DNA of 64,000 nt from the NCBI GenBank assembly GCA_963664935.2, contig CAXXSE010000002.1, forward strand, positions 434,001-498,000, in the 5' to 3' direction. The position numbers and the translations under genes are program-made. Position 1 is the first letter of the stretch, and each line of letters begins with the position of its first letter. Source of the stretch: G963664935 sp963664935. Its GTDB lineage: Bacteria > Pseudomonadota > Gammaproteobacteria > Methylococcales > G963664935. A model generated the notes under the pieces. The model saw nothing but the letters and a program-made list of their open reading frames with translations. It was not told the origin of the DNA and made no database searches. Positions 47,027-56,097 of the stretch are shown here, in pieces.

Positions 47027-49225
47027 TCAGTATGCACTCACGTGGGAAGCGGCTTCACAGAACGTCCCGCGCCTCGGGTTGTAGCCGCGATCAGAGTAGC
47101 GACCGTCCGTGTCGAAACCCGTCGATGGCGATTCGAGGTTGACGGCCTCGAGGCGAAAGCCCTGAGAGAGGTGGCTCCAATTGCCAAGCCGCCCCGTCCT
47201 CTGGATCATTCCCGCGATACCGAGGTCCTGCCTGATAAATTCAAGGTTGTAACAAACGTTTGCGGCGCTCGAGGGTGAGATAGCGATATCTGCATAGAAA
47301 CCCGCGTGGTACTGGTGATCGATCGCCGGCTCGCTGCTCAAGCTAACCTTGCCCAAGTTGTTCAACGAATCGACCGCCTTGGGTGTGAGCCCCGAATAGC
47401 AGCTGCGATCCTCCGCGACGGCATAGCAAACATTTCCCCTCGCGGCGTAGTAGTTACCCGTGTGGAAAGTTGAGCGGCGGAGTGTTCCCGTGCCCGTACT
47501 GAAGCTAGGACCCCAGTACCCAAAGCCGAAATTCCCGGATCCGTGCCCATTGACGAGCTGGTAGACTAGCTCGCGTCCCTCGCGAAGATGCTTTCGATGC
47601 TTCTTAATGGCAGCACGAACCTGCTTCCATCCGCGGAGGTTGTTTCGACGCACTAGAGCAACTTCATTGGGGTCCACGGGAAGGTAAACAAGAGTTTCGC
47701 TGATGCCCAGGGTGGGGCTTCTGATCGAAATCACGTAGGGCTTCGGAATCCGCTGGAAACGAGGCGCGACGTAGGTCACATTGCACTTGACCTTTCCCAG
47801 CGAACTGTGGGTCTGGTCGGCGTCAGTTAGTATCATATCGTTGTGTTTGGCGAAGTCGATCACCAACGATTCGCAACCCTGGTCTTTCTGGGGGCAGAGG
47901 CCGTCGCTGTCGATCAACTCGCCGAATATTGTGGGCGGGGGCGAATCTCCTGGAACCTCGCCATCGTCCTCGCCGGCGTCGATCCACTCCTCGCTTTCCT
48001 CCTCGTCATCGTCCTCGCTTTGTTCCTCGTCCTCGTCAACTCCCGCCAGCGTGTAGAGGTAGGAACGGTCGCCGAACCCCATTTTGATCGTGAAGCTTTC
48101 GCCCGCTGCAAGATTGTGGATATGGATATCCCAACCCGGTCCATCCTCCGATGGGGCTATCTCGCCAGAACCCTCCCCTACAATCTCGACCTCCGCGACG
48201 GGCGTGTCAGCGACGAATCGCAGCCGCAAGGGCTCGAATCGCAGCCGCAAGGGCTCTACCCGGATGAAGTCGGGTGTCGCCGCAACAAGTAAGTTGTCGT
48301 AGTTGCAGGGCAAATAGGGTTGCCCGTATAGCGCTGGCGCGATCACCGCTTGATTACCCACCATACTGGCCAGTCGCTCCACATCGGCGGCGTCGATCTC
48401 ACCGTCAAGGGTGAGATCACCAGCGGCGGCACAACTGGCGGAGTCACGGTCGTCTTCCTCGACGAGAGCAGATAGCAGCTCCAGGTCCCACGGATCGACA
48501 ATTCCGTCTTCGTCGAGGTCGCCGAGGACGAACATCGGCATCACATCGCTGCGGACCTCTTCGAGTTCGGGAAGATGAATCCGAGGCAGCTCATCGTCTT
48601 CTCGCGACTGCCCGGTCCGGATGCGCTGGCCTCGCGTCACACCGGACGAGAAGGTCTCGCGCACCATGGCTCGGTCCTCTTCGATCGCAGCCGAGACACT
48701 CTTCACGATGGGCGAGTCTTCGTCGTCGATGTCAAGGTAGTTATCATCGTAAACGTGGTCGTAGTACTCGTCATTAATTGGGAGGATTTTAATGGGTAGA
48801 TCTTTAACGGGTGGAATGATAGAGCCTACTCGGAAGCGTGAAATGGTTTCTCCGTCTGGAATTGATTTATTATCTCTGATAACAGAGGTGCCTATTCTTT
48901 TGCTCCCAGATGCCGCAAAGTCCCTATCGCTTTCAGAATAACTAACCGTTAGATTCGTCGTGCTTTCCCCCCCTGATGGAGGTCGAACGCTAAGCGAAGG
49001 TTTCGGTTTATTAACCTTCAAAACTTGCACATTTTTCACACGCGTGGAGGTGAGATTCCAATTCCAAAAAGCGTGCGCACGTTTATTAGGTAAAAGAACG
49101 AGTCCAACAATCAGAAAAAATCCGATCAAGATTGAAAATAAGAAGGGTAACCTTGCTGCGGTACTGGATCGCGCTGCCTGTCTACAGGGGAAAAGAGTAT
49201 TATTTAAGGCAAGAACGTTTTTCAT
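47027..49225 (-). CDS. Large exported protein with dockerin-type calcium repeats (732 aa)
   Basis: N-terminal signal/anchor (FLFSILIGFFLIVGLVLL, residues 28-46). Around residues 245-295 lie two dockerin/EF-hand-like repeats (LGDLDEDGIVDPWDLELLSALV and AGDLTLDGEIDAADVERLASMV). A tandem 21-bp duplication gives EPLRLRFEPLRLRF near 48230-48260. An acidic linker (DEDEEQSEDDDEEESEEW) precedes the C-terminal domain. The first 150 codons are AT-richer than the rest, as if a GC-rich module was fused to a native export leader. Start ATG 49225 overlaps a 49-residue ORF (ATGA). Motif copy 4 is upstream. Confidence 0.75.
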   Translation of the reverse strand: MKNVLALNNTLFPCRQAARSSTAARLPFLFSILIGFFLIVGLVLLPNKRAHAFWNWNLTSTRVKNVQVLKVNKPKPSLSVRPPSGGESTTNLTVSYSESDRDFAASGSKRIGTSVIRDNKSIPDGETISRFRVGSIIPPVKDLPIKILPINDEYYDHVYDDNYLDIDDEDSPIVKSVSAAIEEDRAMVRETFSSGVTRGQRIRTGQSREDDELPRIHLPELEEVRSDVMPMFVLGDLDEDGIVDPWDLELLSALVEEDDRDSASCAAAGDLTLDGEIDAADVERLASMVGNQAVIAPALYGQPYLPCNYDNLLVAATPDFIRVEPLRLRFEPLRLRFVADTPVAEVEIVGEGSGEIAPSEDGPGWDIHIHNLAAGESFTIKMGFGDRSYLYTLAGVDEDEEQSEDDDEEESEEWIDAGEDDGEVPGDSPPPTIFGELIDSDGLCPQKDQGCESLVIDFAKHNDMILTDADQTHSSLGKVKCNVTYVAPRFQRIPKPYVISIRSPTLGISETLVYLPVDPNEVALVRRNNLRGWKQVRAAIKKHRKHLREGRELVYQLVNGHGSGNFGFGYWGPSFSTGTGTLRRSTFHTGNYYAARGNVCYAVAEDRSCYSGLTPKAVDSLNNLGKVSLSSEPAIDHQYHAGFYADIAISPSSAANVCYNLEFIRQDLGIAGMIQRTGRLGNWSHLSQGFRLEAVNLESPSTGFDTDGRYSDRGYNPRRGTFCEAASHVSAY

Positions 49226-49371
49226 AGTATCTCTCCTATGATCAGGTTAAAGGGTTTAAACAACAAACGCCGACCGGCGAATAACCGGCGCCCATCCTTA
49301 GGTATTCTGCCGTTCGTTTCAATGACAAAGGCATGCACAGCGATAACACGTAATTTTGATATATGATTCAT
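49222..49371 (-). CDS. 49-residue leader-like ORF upstream of the dockerin protein
   Basis: ATG 49371 with TAGGAGATTAAT directly before it, the same ribosome-site context as the 50-residue ORF at 54936. It ends in ATGA overlap with the large gene, so it could control its translation. The product is basic and unrecognised; it may also be a decayed signal-peptide gene. Confidence 0.5.
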   Translation of the reverse strand: MNHISKLRVIAVHAFVIETNGRIPKDGRRLFAGRRLLFKPFNLIIGEIL

Positions 49372-49449
49372 ATTAATCTCCTATTTGGTGCAGTTAAAAA
49401 ATCGCGAGGCGATTGATTCGCTGGTGGCCAACCGGCCACCTTCCCGCAG

Positions 49450-49472
49450 TTTTTATATTCGGGATAGAAATT
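49450..49472 (-). promoter_or_regulatory. Conserved element, copy 4
   Basis: Minus-strand TTTCTATCCCGAATATAAAA followed by ACTGCGGGAAGGTGGCC. Shares about 60 bases with copy 5, including an upstream T-run and GCCTAA. It lies 79 bases before the leader ORF. The remaining 49473-49922 shows no gene. Confidence 0.7.
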
Positions 49473-49922
49473 AGGCCCCTTAAAAAAATTATCTAGTATT
49501 GCTGGGCAAGATAGTCATAACGCCTGTAGTATTTAGTATGAAAGCCTATACGACACGCTATCAACCGTAGAGAGCTGGTGGTAGCGAGGGTTCGCAAAGA
49601 TGCGGGGCAACAAGGCGCGGCATTGGGGTTCTGTAGTAGAAAGCTTGTGAAAAATCCGAGTTAGCTACGAAAAATCGTGAGCAGCACGGACTTCAGGGGA
49701 ATGACAGCTGGGATGAACTGTGATTCTTTAAACAGATGCCTATGAGAGAGCGGCAAAAATTCCGGATACGGTGTGATTACGAACTAAAGCCTGACAACGA
49801 TTAAAAAGGGGACCGATCGATTTACGGCCCCCTTCTTGGGAGCAATAGAGCGAAGTTTCGGGTGTGTGAAAAAACGAACAATCTAAGTATTCACAAAACT
49901 CACGAAATCTATTGCGATTAGT

Positions 49923-50321
49923 TTAGCGTAATTCAAATGGTTGGTATCGAATCGGCGGAAATTGCAAAACTGGTGGTTTTTTATTCTCCTCATTTAAATC
50001 GTTTACGCGCTCATAAAAAGCGTCCAAGAAATTCTCATCTTCTAACAAATTACCCAGTGTGCTATTGGATGCAGTTCCTTTCGGGTTCCAGTAATAACAC
50101 CAACCGAGACGACCGTCACTAAAACAACCACTCTTCGGTTTGGATGCCGCCTTTTGTGATTCCTGACAGTCTTTTTTATTCTCGACGGATGTACCATTTA
50201 GGAAGCAGATTTTTTTCACTTCATCTGATACGTCTTCCGCAAATGCTGATCCAAACACCCCACCAATTAATAATACGGAAAGGGTAATAGCTTTCGTTAC
50301 AGTATTGTGACAGTTGATCAT
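49923..50321 (-). CDS. Small exported protein of unknown function
   Basis: 132 residues from ATG 50321 (TTAGGAGAAATCAA upstream). Sec signal peptide AITLSVLLIGGVFGSAFA ending about residue 28. The mature part has four Cys (ICFLNG, DCQES, GCFSDGRLGWCYYW), probably two disulfides. No family recognised. Motif copy 5 lies 71 bases upstream. Confidence 0.7.
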   Translation of the reverse strand: MINCHNTVTKAITLSVLLIGGVFGSAFAEDVSDEVKKICFLNGTSVENKKDCQESQKAASKPKSGCFSDGRLGWCYYWNPKGTASNSTLGNLLEDENFLDAFYERVNDLNEENKKPPVLQFPPIRYQPFELR

Positions 50322-50391
50322 TTGATTTCTCCTAATGGTTGAAATATAAAAGGTACTGTCGCTGGTGACCGAGGAGGCCACCTTCCCGCAG

Positions 50392-50414
50392 TTTTAATAT
50401 TCGGGATAGAAATT
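50392..50414 (-). promoter_or_regulatory. Conserved element, copy 5
   Basis: Minus-strand TTCTATCCCGAATATTAAAA followed by CTGCGGGAAGGTGGCC. Nearly the same context as copy 4. Confidence 0.7.
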
Positions 50415-50541
50415 AGGCTCCTTACAAAAAAATTATTCAGAGTGCGTTGGCGAAATCGTGTTGAATCGTAAACGAAAGGAAAAGGAGCGTCCGATCGCTA
50501 AGCAAAAGGGCCATTTCGCTCGTAGTATTAAATGCAAGTCA

Positions 50542-50566
50542 TTTTTTCTATCCCGAATATAAAAAT
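50542..50566 (+). promoter_or_regulatory. Conserved element, copy 6
   Basis: Plus-strand TTTCTATCCCGAATATAAAA followed by ATCGTGGG; 328 bases before tpsA copy 1. Divergent from copy 5. Confidence 0.65.
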
Positions 50567-50724
50567 CGTGGGCAGTTTTGGTTACCGGGCCAATACGAGG
50601 TCCAATTCAACAGCAAGAGTTTTTGGTAAGTGTTCACGTTACCGGTTAACAGTTGGCGGTTTGTCCAAGCTGGAGAGATAACGAAGCTTGGAGTGCTACA
50701 TTGATCCGTAAACGATGAACGAAT

Positions 50725-50893
50725 ACAGAATTAGAAACCACCCATTAACGCTATCTTAATTGGCATTCATTTGATAGCATGTCGTGGGCATATTCATGTT
50801 TTATTGCAGGCCCGATGTGATCAGAAAAAAGGGGTAACCCATCAACTCTTTGGGTCATGCTCAGCCGCCATAAAAAAATAATGAGGCGCATTT
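50725..50893 (+). promoter_or_regulatory. Conserved upstream region of tpsA copy 1
   Basis: AGAAACCACCCATTAACGCT, TTTGATAGCATG, ATTCATGTTT and AAAGGGGTAACCCATCAACT recur in the same order and spacing at 58085-58252 ahead of tpsA copy 2. The conservation covers the 5' untranslated region up to the start codon. Confidence 0.6.
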
Positions 50894-53800
50894 ATGCACC
50901 AGCTGAAAATAGCCAACCATATAGCTTTACCCCTTGGCGTCTTCTTTTGCTTGGTGCTGACCGCCAACGTGTACGCCCAGATCGTTACCGATGGCAGCGT
51001 CGGAAATCCTAAAAACCTGGGGCGGGTTCAAAACTTGCCAGGACCTAATTTTTCGATTCCTGAAAGCCTCGGCAGCCCTGCTGGCGCCAATCTTTTTCAT
51101 AGTTTTCAGGATTTTAATATTCAAACAGGCCAATCGGCCACCTTCACTGGATCCAACGCGATTGCCAATGTCATCAGCCGGGTGACGGGTGGCAATCCAT
51201 CCAATATCAACGGGCTGCTCGAATCGACAATAGGCCAGGCCGATTTTTATTTTCTCAACCCGGCGGGAGTGATGTTTGGGGCGAATGCTCGGGTTGATGT
51301 CCCCGCCGCCTTTCACGTCAGTACGGCCAACGAATTACGGTTTGCCGATGGATTGGTTTATAGCGCCAACCTGCAAGCTCCCAGTAACTTTAGCTCCGCT
51401 TCTCCCGAAGCGTTTGGATTTTTGGGCAATCAAACGGGGACGATTAGTGTGGTGGGGAGCGAAATAACTTTAGACCCAGGTCATAAGCTATCTTTGAGTG
51501 GGGGTGAATTGAAGATTGAACAAGCCGAATTATCTATTGACCGAGGAAACATTCAACTCGTTGCGATGGGTGATGCTGCTACTATATTAACAATTGGGGG
51601 AGACCCGTTTGAGCCAGCCCAGGGTAAGCTAGCTATCAGTAATTCAAAGATTGATGTCAGCGGGAATGGTGCGGGGCGTGTTGCCATTCAAGGTGGCGTG
51701 AGTGAAATTAATTCATCGTCAATCTTGGCGGATAATAAAGGGCCAAATAATGCTGGTATAGAGACGGGTATTGATATCGACGCCACATCATTGAATATAG
51801 AAAATAGTATCGTCAAAACCGACGCAAAGGGTGTAGGGCACGCGGCTGACCTTTCTGTAACTGTAAAAGACGAGTTGGTGATTAATAATGGAGTAGTAAT
51901 TGGTAGTAGGACATTTGCCGCGGGCAATGCAGGTAGCGCTACCTTTAAAGTGGGGAATCTCAACCTCGCACAGTCGGCGGCAATCAGCACCAGCACATTG
52001 AGTACAGGTCAGGGCGGCAACATCACCATTGTAGCGAATAAAGATGTCACAATGAGCGGTCGTGCCTTGATCAGAACAGATGCTAGTGGTAGTGGCAACG
52101 CCGGAACTATTGATTTGGATGTGGATACACTTTCAGTTTCCGGTGGAGCACAGATTTTCAGTGGAACGTTCCCAAATAGTACAGGTCATGGCGGTAAAAT
52201 CACAATTGTAGCGAACAAAGACGTCACTGCTAGCGGTGCTTTTATCAGGTCGGATACTAGTGGCGAGGGCAATTCCGGAACTATCGATTTGGATGTGGGT
52301 ACACTTTCAGTTTCCGCTAGAGCTCAGATTTTCAGTGGAACATTACGAAATAGTAAAGGCCAGGGTGGTAAAATCACAATTGTAGCGAAGCAAGACGTCA
52401 CTGTAAGTGGCGGCGCCTTTATCAGAACATCAACAAGTGGTGAAGGCAACGCCGGAACTATTGATTTGGATGTGGATACACTTTCAGTGACCAATGGAGC
52501 CGCGATTTTCACAAACGCATTCAGATCCAGCACCGGTCAAGCCGGGCCGATTGCGATCAAAGCCACCGACAAGGTGACTATCGCCGGAACAAGCAGCGGG
52601 CTGTTTACCGCAACCTCTAGTAGTGGTAATGCAGGCGCCATAAATCTCCAGGTGGGTCAATTGGACCTCAAAGACGGCGCTCAAATCGACAGTGGAGCAC
52701 GCACTGGTAATACAGGTCAAGGCGGCGAAATCAAAATTGTAGCGAACAAAAACGTCACTGCGAGTGGTAAAAGCAACACCGTGTCGATTACCAGCGGTGG
52801 TGAAATTATAAGCGGTACGTTTTCAACAGGCAATGCCGGCCAGGTGAGCGTGACTTCGGGTATGCTGACAATAGATGACCAAGGAAGCAATTTTTTTACC
52901 GGCATATCGAGTTCTACATCTTCCGACGGCAATGCTGGGGTCGTGACGGTGACCGTTGATGGCGCCGTATCGATTGTCAACAGCGGTAGAATCACCAGCG
53001 CCACGCTCGCTGTCGAAGGCGAAGGCGATGCCGGTCAGGTAAATTTGACTGCAGGTACACTGACGATCAATGGCCAAGAGAGTAATACGTTTACCGGCAT
53101 AGCGAGTTCTACGGTTTCCGGCGGCAATGCTGGGGTCGTGACGGTGACCGTTGATGGCGCCGTATCGATTGTCAACAGCGGTGCAATCAGCAGTGCCACG
53201 AGCTATGCCGAAGGCGATGCCGGTCAGGTAAACTTGTCTGCGGGTACGCTGATGATCGATGGCAAAGGGAACAATGCGTTTACCGGCATAACGAGTTTGA
53301 GCTTAGCTGGAATCGCAAATTCAGATTCCACAGGCGATGCCGGGATCGTAACGGTGACCGTCCATGGCCCGGTATCGATTGTCAGTGGCGGTGCAATCAG
53401 CAGCAGTACGTTTACCAGAGGTGATGCCGAGGAAGTAAGGGTGTCCGCGGGTATGCTGACGGTCGACGGCCAAGGTAGCCGCATAGCGAGTGTAGCTGGC
53501 TCGGATTCCTCTGGTCAGGCCGGCAACATTACGCTAAACACAAACAATCTTTCGATCGCCAACGGCGGAACAATCAGCATCGAATCCCAACCCACCGTGG
53601 ACAACGTGACTTTAGCCAATATTAAACCCACCGAAATCAACATCACCGCCCAGAATCTCACCCTAATAGACGCCTCTATTTCGACCGAAAGCTTTGGCAA
53701 CGTACCAGCCGGATCGATTACGTTAAACATCGCAGACACTCTAAGCTTAGATCCCTCCATCATCACCACAGCGGCAAATAACGCCGATGGCGGCTCCATA

Positions 53801-54394
53801 TCCATCAACGCCAAGGTCATTGATCTAGAGGACAGCAGGATCACCACCTCGGTCACCGGCCAAGGCAACGGCGGCGATATCAATCTGACCTCGAATTTTT
53901 TAATCCTGTATTCAGGTTTCATCCAGGCCAATACCGCGAGGGCCAATACCGAAGGCGGCAATATTCGGATTAATACCGGTGCCTTGATTGCCAGCCAGAA
54001 TCAACTGTTCTTAGGGGGTAACTCGCCAATCCCCTTCCAACCCGGAATCAATGTTATCCAAGCCGCGTCACCCGATGGGGTCAGCGGTAGCGTCACCATT
54101 ACCTCGCCCGATCTGGATATCGTAGGCGATCTGGCTGGCTTAGAGGGAGAATTGCTCGACATCGGCAAGCTGGCCCAAAACTCATGCACAACACCTGGCG
54201 GCCGTCAAAGTAGTTTGGCTAGCGTGGGCCGTGGCGGTTTACCAGAATCGCCAGAGAGTGCCATCTCGGTGGTGCTGGATGCTGAACGGCTGAAAAAATT
54301 ATTACGACCCGGCGAGAATCTGGTGGCGGCGGAACACCCCATTGAGGAAGAAGCGGGTACGCCGCCCCTTACCGTCAAGCAGAAGCAATATTGA
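50894..54394 (+). CDS. Two-partner secretion exoprotein (TpsA), copy 1
   Basis: 1166 residues, intact. Signal peptide residues 1-28 (ALPLGVFFCLVLTANVYA). The TPS secretion domain follows, with ANLFHSFQDFNIQTGQSATF, NVISRVTGGNPSNINGLL and FLNPAGVMFGANARVDVP, the family hallmarks of filamentous-haemagglutinin-type exoproteins. The body is a right-handed beta-helix built of repeats (GNAGTIDLDVDTLSVSGGA; GGKITIVANKDVTASG), then GNAGVVTVTVDGAVSIVNSG units. C-terminal part with ALIASQNQLFLGGNSPIPF is shared with copy 2. Exported through Sec, then through the TpsB pore encoded at 61.4 kb; likely an adhesin. Confidence 0.93.
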   Translation: MHQLKIANHIALPLGVFFCLVLTANVYAQIVTDGSVGNPKNLGRVQNLPGPNFSIPESLGSPAGANLFHSFQDFNIQTGQSATFTGSNAIANVISRVTGGNPSNINGLLESTIGQADFYFLNPAGVMFGANARVDVPAAFHVSTANELRFADGLVYSANLQAPSNFSSASPEAFGFLGNQTGTISVVGSEITLDPGHKLSLSGGELKIEQAELSIDRGNIQLVAMGDAATILTIGGDPFEPAQGKLAISNSKIDVSGNGAGRVAIQGGVSEINSSSILADNKGPNNAGIETGIDIDATSLNIENSIVKTDAKGVGHAADLSVTVKDELVINNGVVIGSRTFAAGNAGSATFKVGNLNLAQSAAISTSTLSTGQGGNITIVANKDVTMSGRALIRTDASGSGNAGTIDLDVDTLSVSGGAQIFSGTFPNSTGHGGKITIVANKDVTASGAFIRSDTSGEGNSGTIDLDVGTLSVSARAQIFSGTLRNSKGQGGKITIVAKQDVTVSGGAFIRTSTSGEGNAGTIDLDVDTLSVTNGAAIFTNAFRSSTGQAGPIAIKATDKVTIAGTSSGLFTATSSSGNAGAINLQVGQLDLKDGAQIDSGARTGNTGQGGEIKIVANKNVTASGKSNTVSITSGGEIISGTFSTGNAGQVSVTSGMLTIDDQGSNFFTGISSSTSSDGNAGVVTVTVDGAVSIVNSGRITSATLAVEGEGDAGQVNLTAGTLTINGQESNTFTGIASSTVSGGNAGVVTVTVDGAVSIVNSGAISSATSYAEGDAGQVNLSAGTLMIDGKGNNAFTGITSLSLAGIANSDSTGDAGIVTVTVHGPVSIVSGGAISSSTFTRGDAEEVRVSAGMLTVDGQGSRIASVAGSDSSGQAGNITLNTNNLSIANGGTISIESQPTVDNVTLANIKPTEINITAQNLTLIDASISTESFGNVPAGSITLNIADTLSLDPSIITTAANNADGGSISINAKVIDLEDSRITTSVTGQGNGGDINLTSNFLILYSGFIQANTARANTEGGNIRINTGALIASQNQLFLGGNSPIPFQPGINVIQAASPDGVSGSVTITSPDLDIVGDLAGLEGELLDIGKLAQNSCTTPGGRQSSLASVGRGGLPESPESAISVVLDAERLKKLLRPGENLVAAEHPIEEEAGTPPLTVKQKQY

Positions 54395-54834
54395 CTTTTG
54401 AAACCTGGCGAGCAGCACGTGCTGCCGGGGACTGCCAACCCGACGCTAAGGATATTCTGGCGTTCAAATTAGCGAGCTGAAACGATTCGTCGGCAAGCCG
54501 TTAGCGATCGCTCACCCAGAGTTTTACACAATACATCGGAACATTCGTTCCTTCGAGTATTACCAGGCAGCGAACCGGATCTACTTTGGCGAAACCAAAG
54601 GACGGGGAAAACTCAGCGTCCGTAAACAGGCCCTTCCGCCCGAGAAAGCCATCTGATCTATTCCCTCGACAATGGCCCGGCGCACGCGCCGCGGATGAGA
54701 CGGGGACAGTCCGTGTGATCTTCCACGAATACCGATTACGGAAACCTAACGCGCTGGTCAACGGGTATTACACCTTATTGCCAGGATTTATTGAGAAGTT
54801 ACCTAATTCTTGCTTTTTTTTTGGCAAGTCACTC

Positions 54835-54860
54835 CATTCTATCCCGAATATAAAAACTGC
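54835..54860 (+). promoter_or_regulatory. Conserved element, copy 7
   Basis: ATTCTATCCCGAATATAAAA followed by ACTGCAGG, 101 bases before the 50-residue ORF. Preceded by a T-run and GGCAAGTCA, as at copy 8. No gene in 54395-54834. Confidence 0.68.
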
Positions 54861-54935
54861 AGGAATTAACCTGTCGATAACAATCGCGATCATTCGCTAC
54901 GCGATTTTTTAAACCGTCTCAAACAGGAGATTAAT

Positions 54936-55088
54936 ATGAAACACCGTATTTTTTATTTTACGGCGCTGATTGTCAGCGCCTTCACCAGAATCAGAGATGT
55001 TTGTAATAGAAACTACCGTTACAACTACGATAGCGGCCGAGCTGACGATTTCGACCAACAACTCAATCTCATTACTTATCAGGAGTAA
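54936..55088 (+). CDS. 50-residue leader-like ORF
   Basis: ATG 54936 with CAGGAGATTAAT upstream. The first 16 residues look like the start of a signal peptide (KHRIFYFTALIVSAF). A one-base shift after that would give SAPSPESEMFVIETTVTTT, so the gene may be a frameshifted exported peptide. It ends 5 bases before the next ATG and contains its ribosome site. Confidence 0.5.
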   Translation: MKHRIFYFTALIVSAFTRIRDVCNRNYRYNYDSGRADDFDQQLNLITYQE

Positions 55089-55093
55089 CGACA

Positions 55094-55816
55094 ATGGTAA
55101 AATTTCTATCCATCTTAACGTTTGTTTTTTTCTCTTCTATCGTATTGGCGCAACCACCCTATGGACCAGATATGGTTCGAACCCCACGTGGTGTTTTGAA
55201 TGAGTGGAAAGTCACTAGTTATTCTGATCAAGCTTCTGGTCTACTAGGAGGTAAGTCGCACACCAAGCAGGTTACGCAAAAGCTATGCTTTTACTATGCT
55301 GGAGCGGTTGATGCTCACCAAAGGTATTTGGTGGTTAGCTCCACTTTTCCTGGTTGGTATGGCACGGCGACTCAGGAGGGCGATTTAGTCAGAGTGAAGA
55401 TGACTTTCTGGAATGGCGCTGGTAATTATGAACTCAGCTTTAATCTAACAACCATGGGACATAAAGATCGAGGCATGGGTCATTGGGATGAAACTGTGGA
55501 AATCTGGTCTCCATTTGGTATTACTTCATGGGCTAATGTCGAAGTAAAACGCGTTGGCAGATGTAGGATTGCGGGACACGGATATTATGACGACAAAGAA
55601 CTTCATTTTGCGGAAGAGTTACGCAGTGAAATGGATTATGAAGACGATCAATTGGTATCGCCCGCGGGTCTAAACCAAGATACCAATGAAGAACCTGGAT
55701 TCCCTGAACCCCCTATTGAAGAACCTGGACTCCCTATTGGAACACCTGGATTCCCTGAACCCCCGATTGGAGTCCCTAAACCATCCCCCTGGATTCCTTC
55801 CTGGCCTTTCTTCTGA
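55094..55816 (+). CDS. Exported protein with proline-rich tail
   Basis: 240 residues. Signal peptide KFLSILTFVFFSSIVLA cleaved before Gln 20. The beta-rich body (residues 35-165) has two widely spaced Cys, and the C-terminal tail repeats a Pro-rich unit (EEPGFPEPPI, EEPGLPIGT, PGFPEPPIGVP) and ends in WPFF. No family recognised. It lies between the two tpsA genes and has motif copy 7 upstream, so it is probably surface-related. Confidence 0.75.
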   Translation: MVKFLSILTFVFFSSIVLAQPPYGPDMVRTPRGVLNEWKVTSYSDQASGLLGGKSHTKQVTQKLCFYYAGAVDAHQRYLVVSSTFPGWYGTATQEGDLVRVKMTFWNGAGNYELSFNLTTMGHKDRGMGHWDETVEIWSPFGITSWANVEVKRVGRCRIAGHGYYDDKELHFAEELRSEMDYEDDQLVSPAGLNQDTNEEPGFPEPPIEEPGLPIGTPGFPEPPIGVPKPSPWIPSWPFF

Positions 55817-55857
55817 TTCTGAACTCCCTAGAATAAGATAAAAGCCTAGGTTTAAGA

Positions 55858-55888
55858 GTCAGCTGGAAGTTTTTCACTTCCAGCTGAC
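55858..55888 (+). terminator. Hairpin after the proline-rich protein gene
   Basis: GTCAGCTGGAAGT (55858-55870) and ACTTCCAGCTGAC (55876-55888) form a perfect 13-bp stem with a 5-base loop, 42 bases after the stop; AAATTTAAA follows, so the T-run is weak. Confidence 0.6.
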
Positions 55889-55931
55889 AAATTTAAAAAA
55901 GGTGGCAGTCATTCACAGTGTACGAAAACCG

Positions 55932-56097
55932 CTAGTACCTCACACCTTAAATAACTGCGTTTAAGCGGCGAGGATAAATCGCCGAGAACAAGGCGCGACA
56001 GCGCAGGAATAGCCATCCTCTTTCAAGCTGTCACAACGTGGTTATCGACGATTTAGACCGTCGAATAGACGCCGTTATTTAGGGTGTGAGGTACTAG
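55932..56097. mobile_element. 166-bp MITE adjoining the IS630-like element
   Basis: Left end CTAGTACCTCACACCTTAAA-TAAC (55932-55955) and right end GTTATTTAGGGTGTGAGGTA-CTAG (56074-56097) are inverted repeats with one mismatch. No gene inside. The following IS630-like element starts within its last bases. Confidence 0.7.

Noticed and set aside
46452..47278. Plus-strand open frames of 90-190 codons
   Set aside because: They lie over the antisense of the group II intron RNA and the end of the dockerin gene; such frames are well known false calls on intron RNA and have no family match here.
49371..49480. Cyclic-di-GMP riboswitch in the element's downstream part
   Set aside because: The GGTGGCC...GGCCACC hairpin after copy 4 suggested it, but the conserved GEMM core sequences are missing and most other copies lack the hairpin.
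54820..54850. Sigma-54 promoter reading of the conserved element
   Set aside because: TTGGCAAG occurs upstream, but no GC at the -12 position with the required spacing is found in any of the copies.
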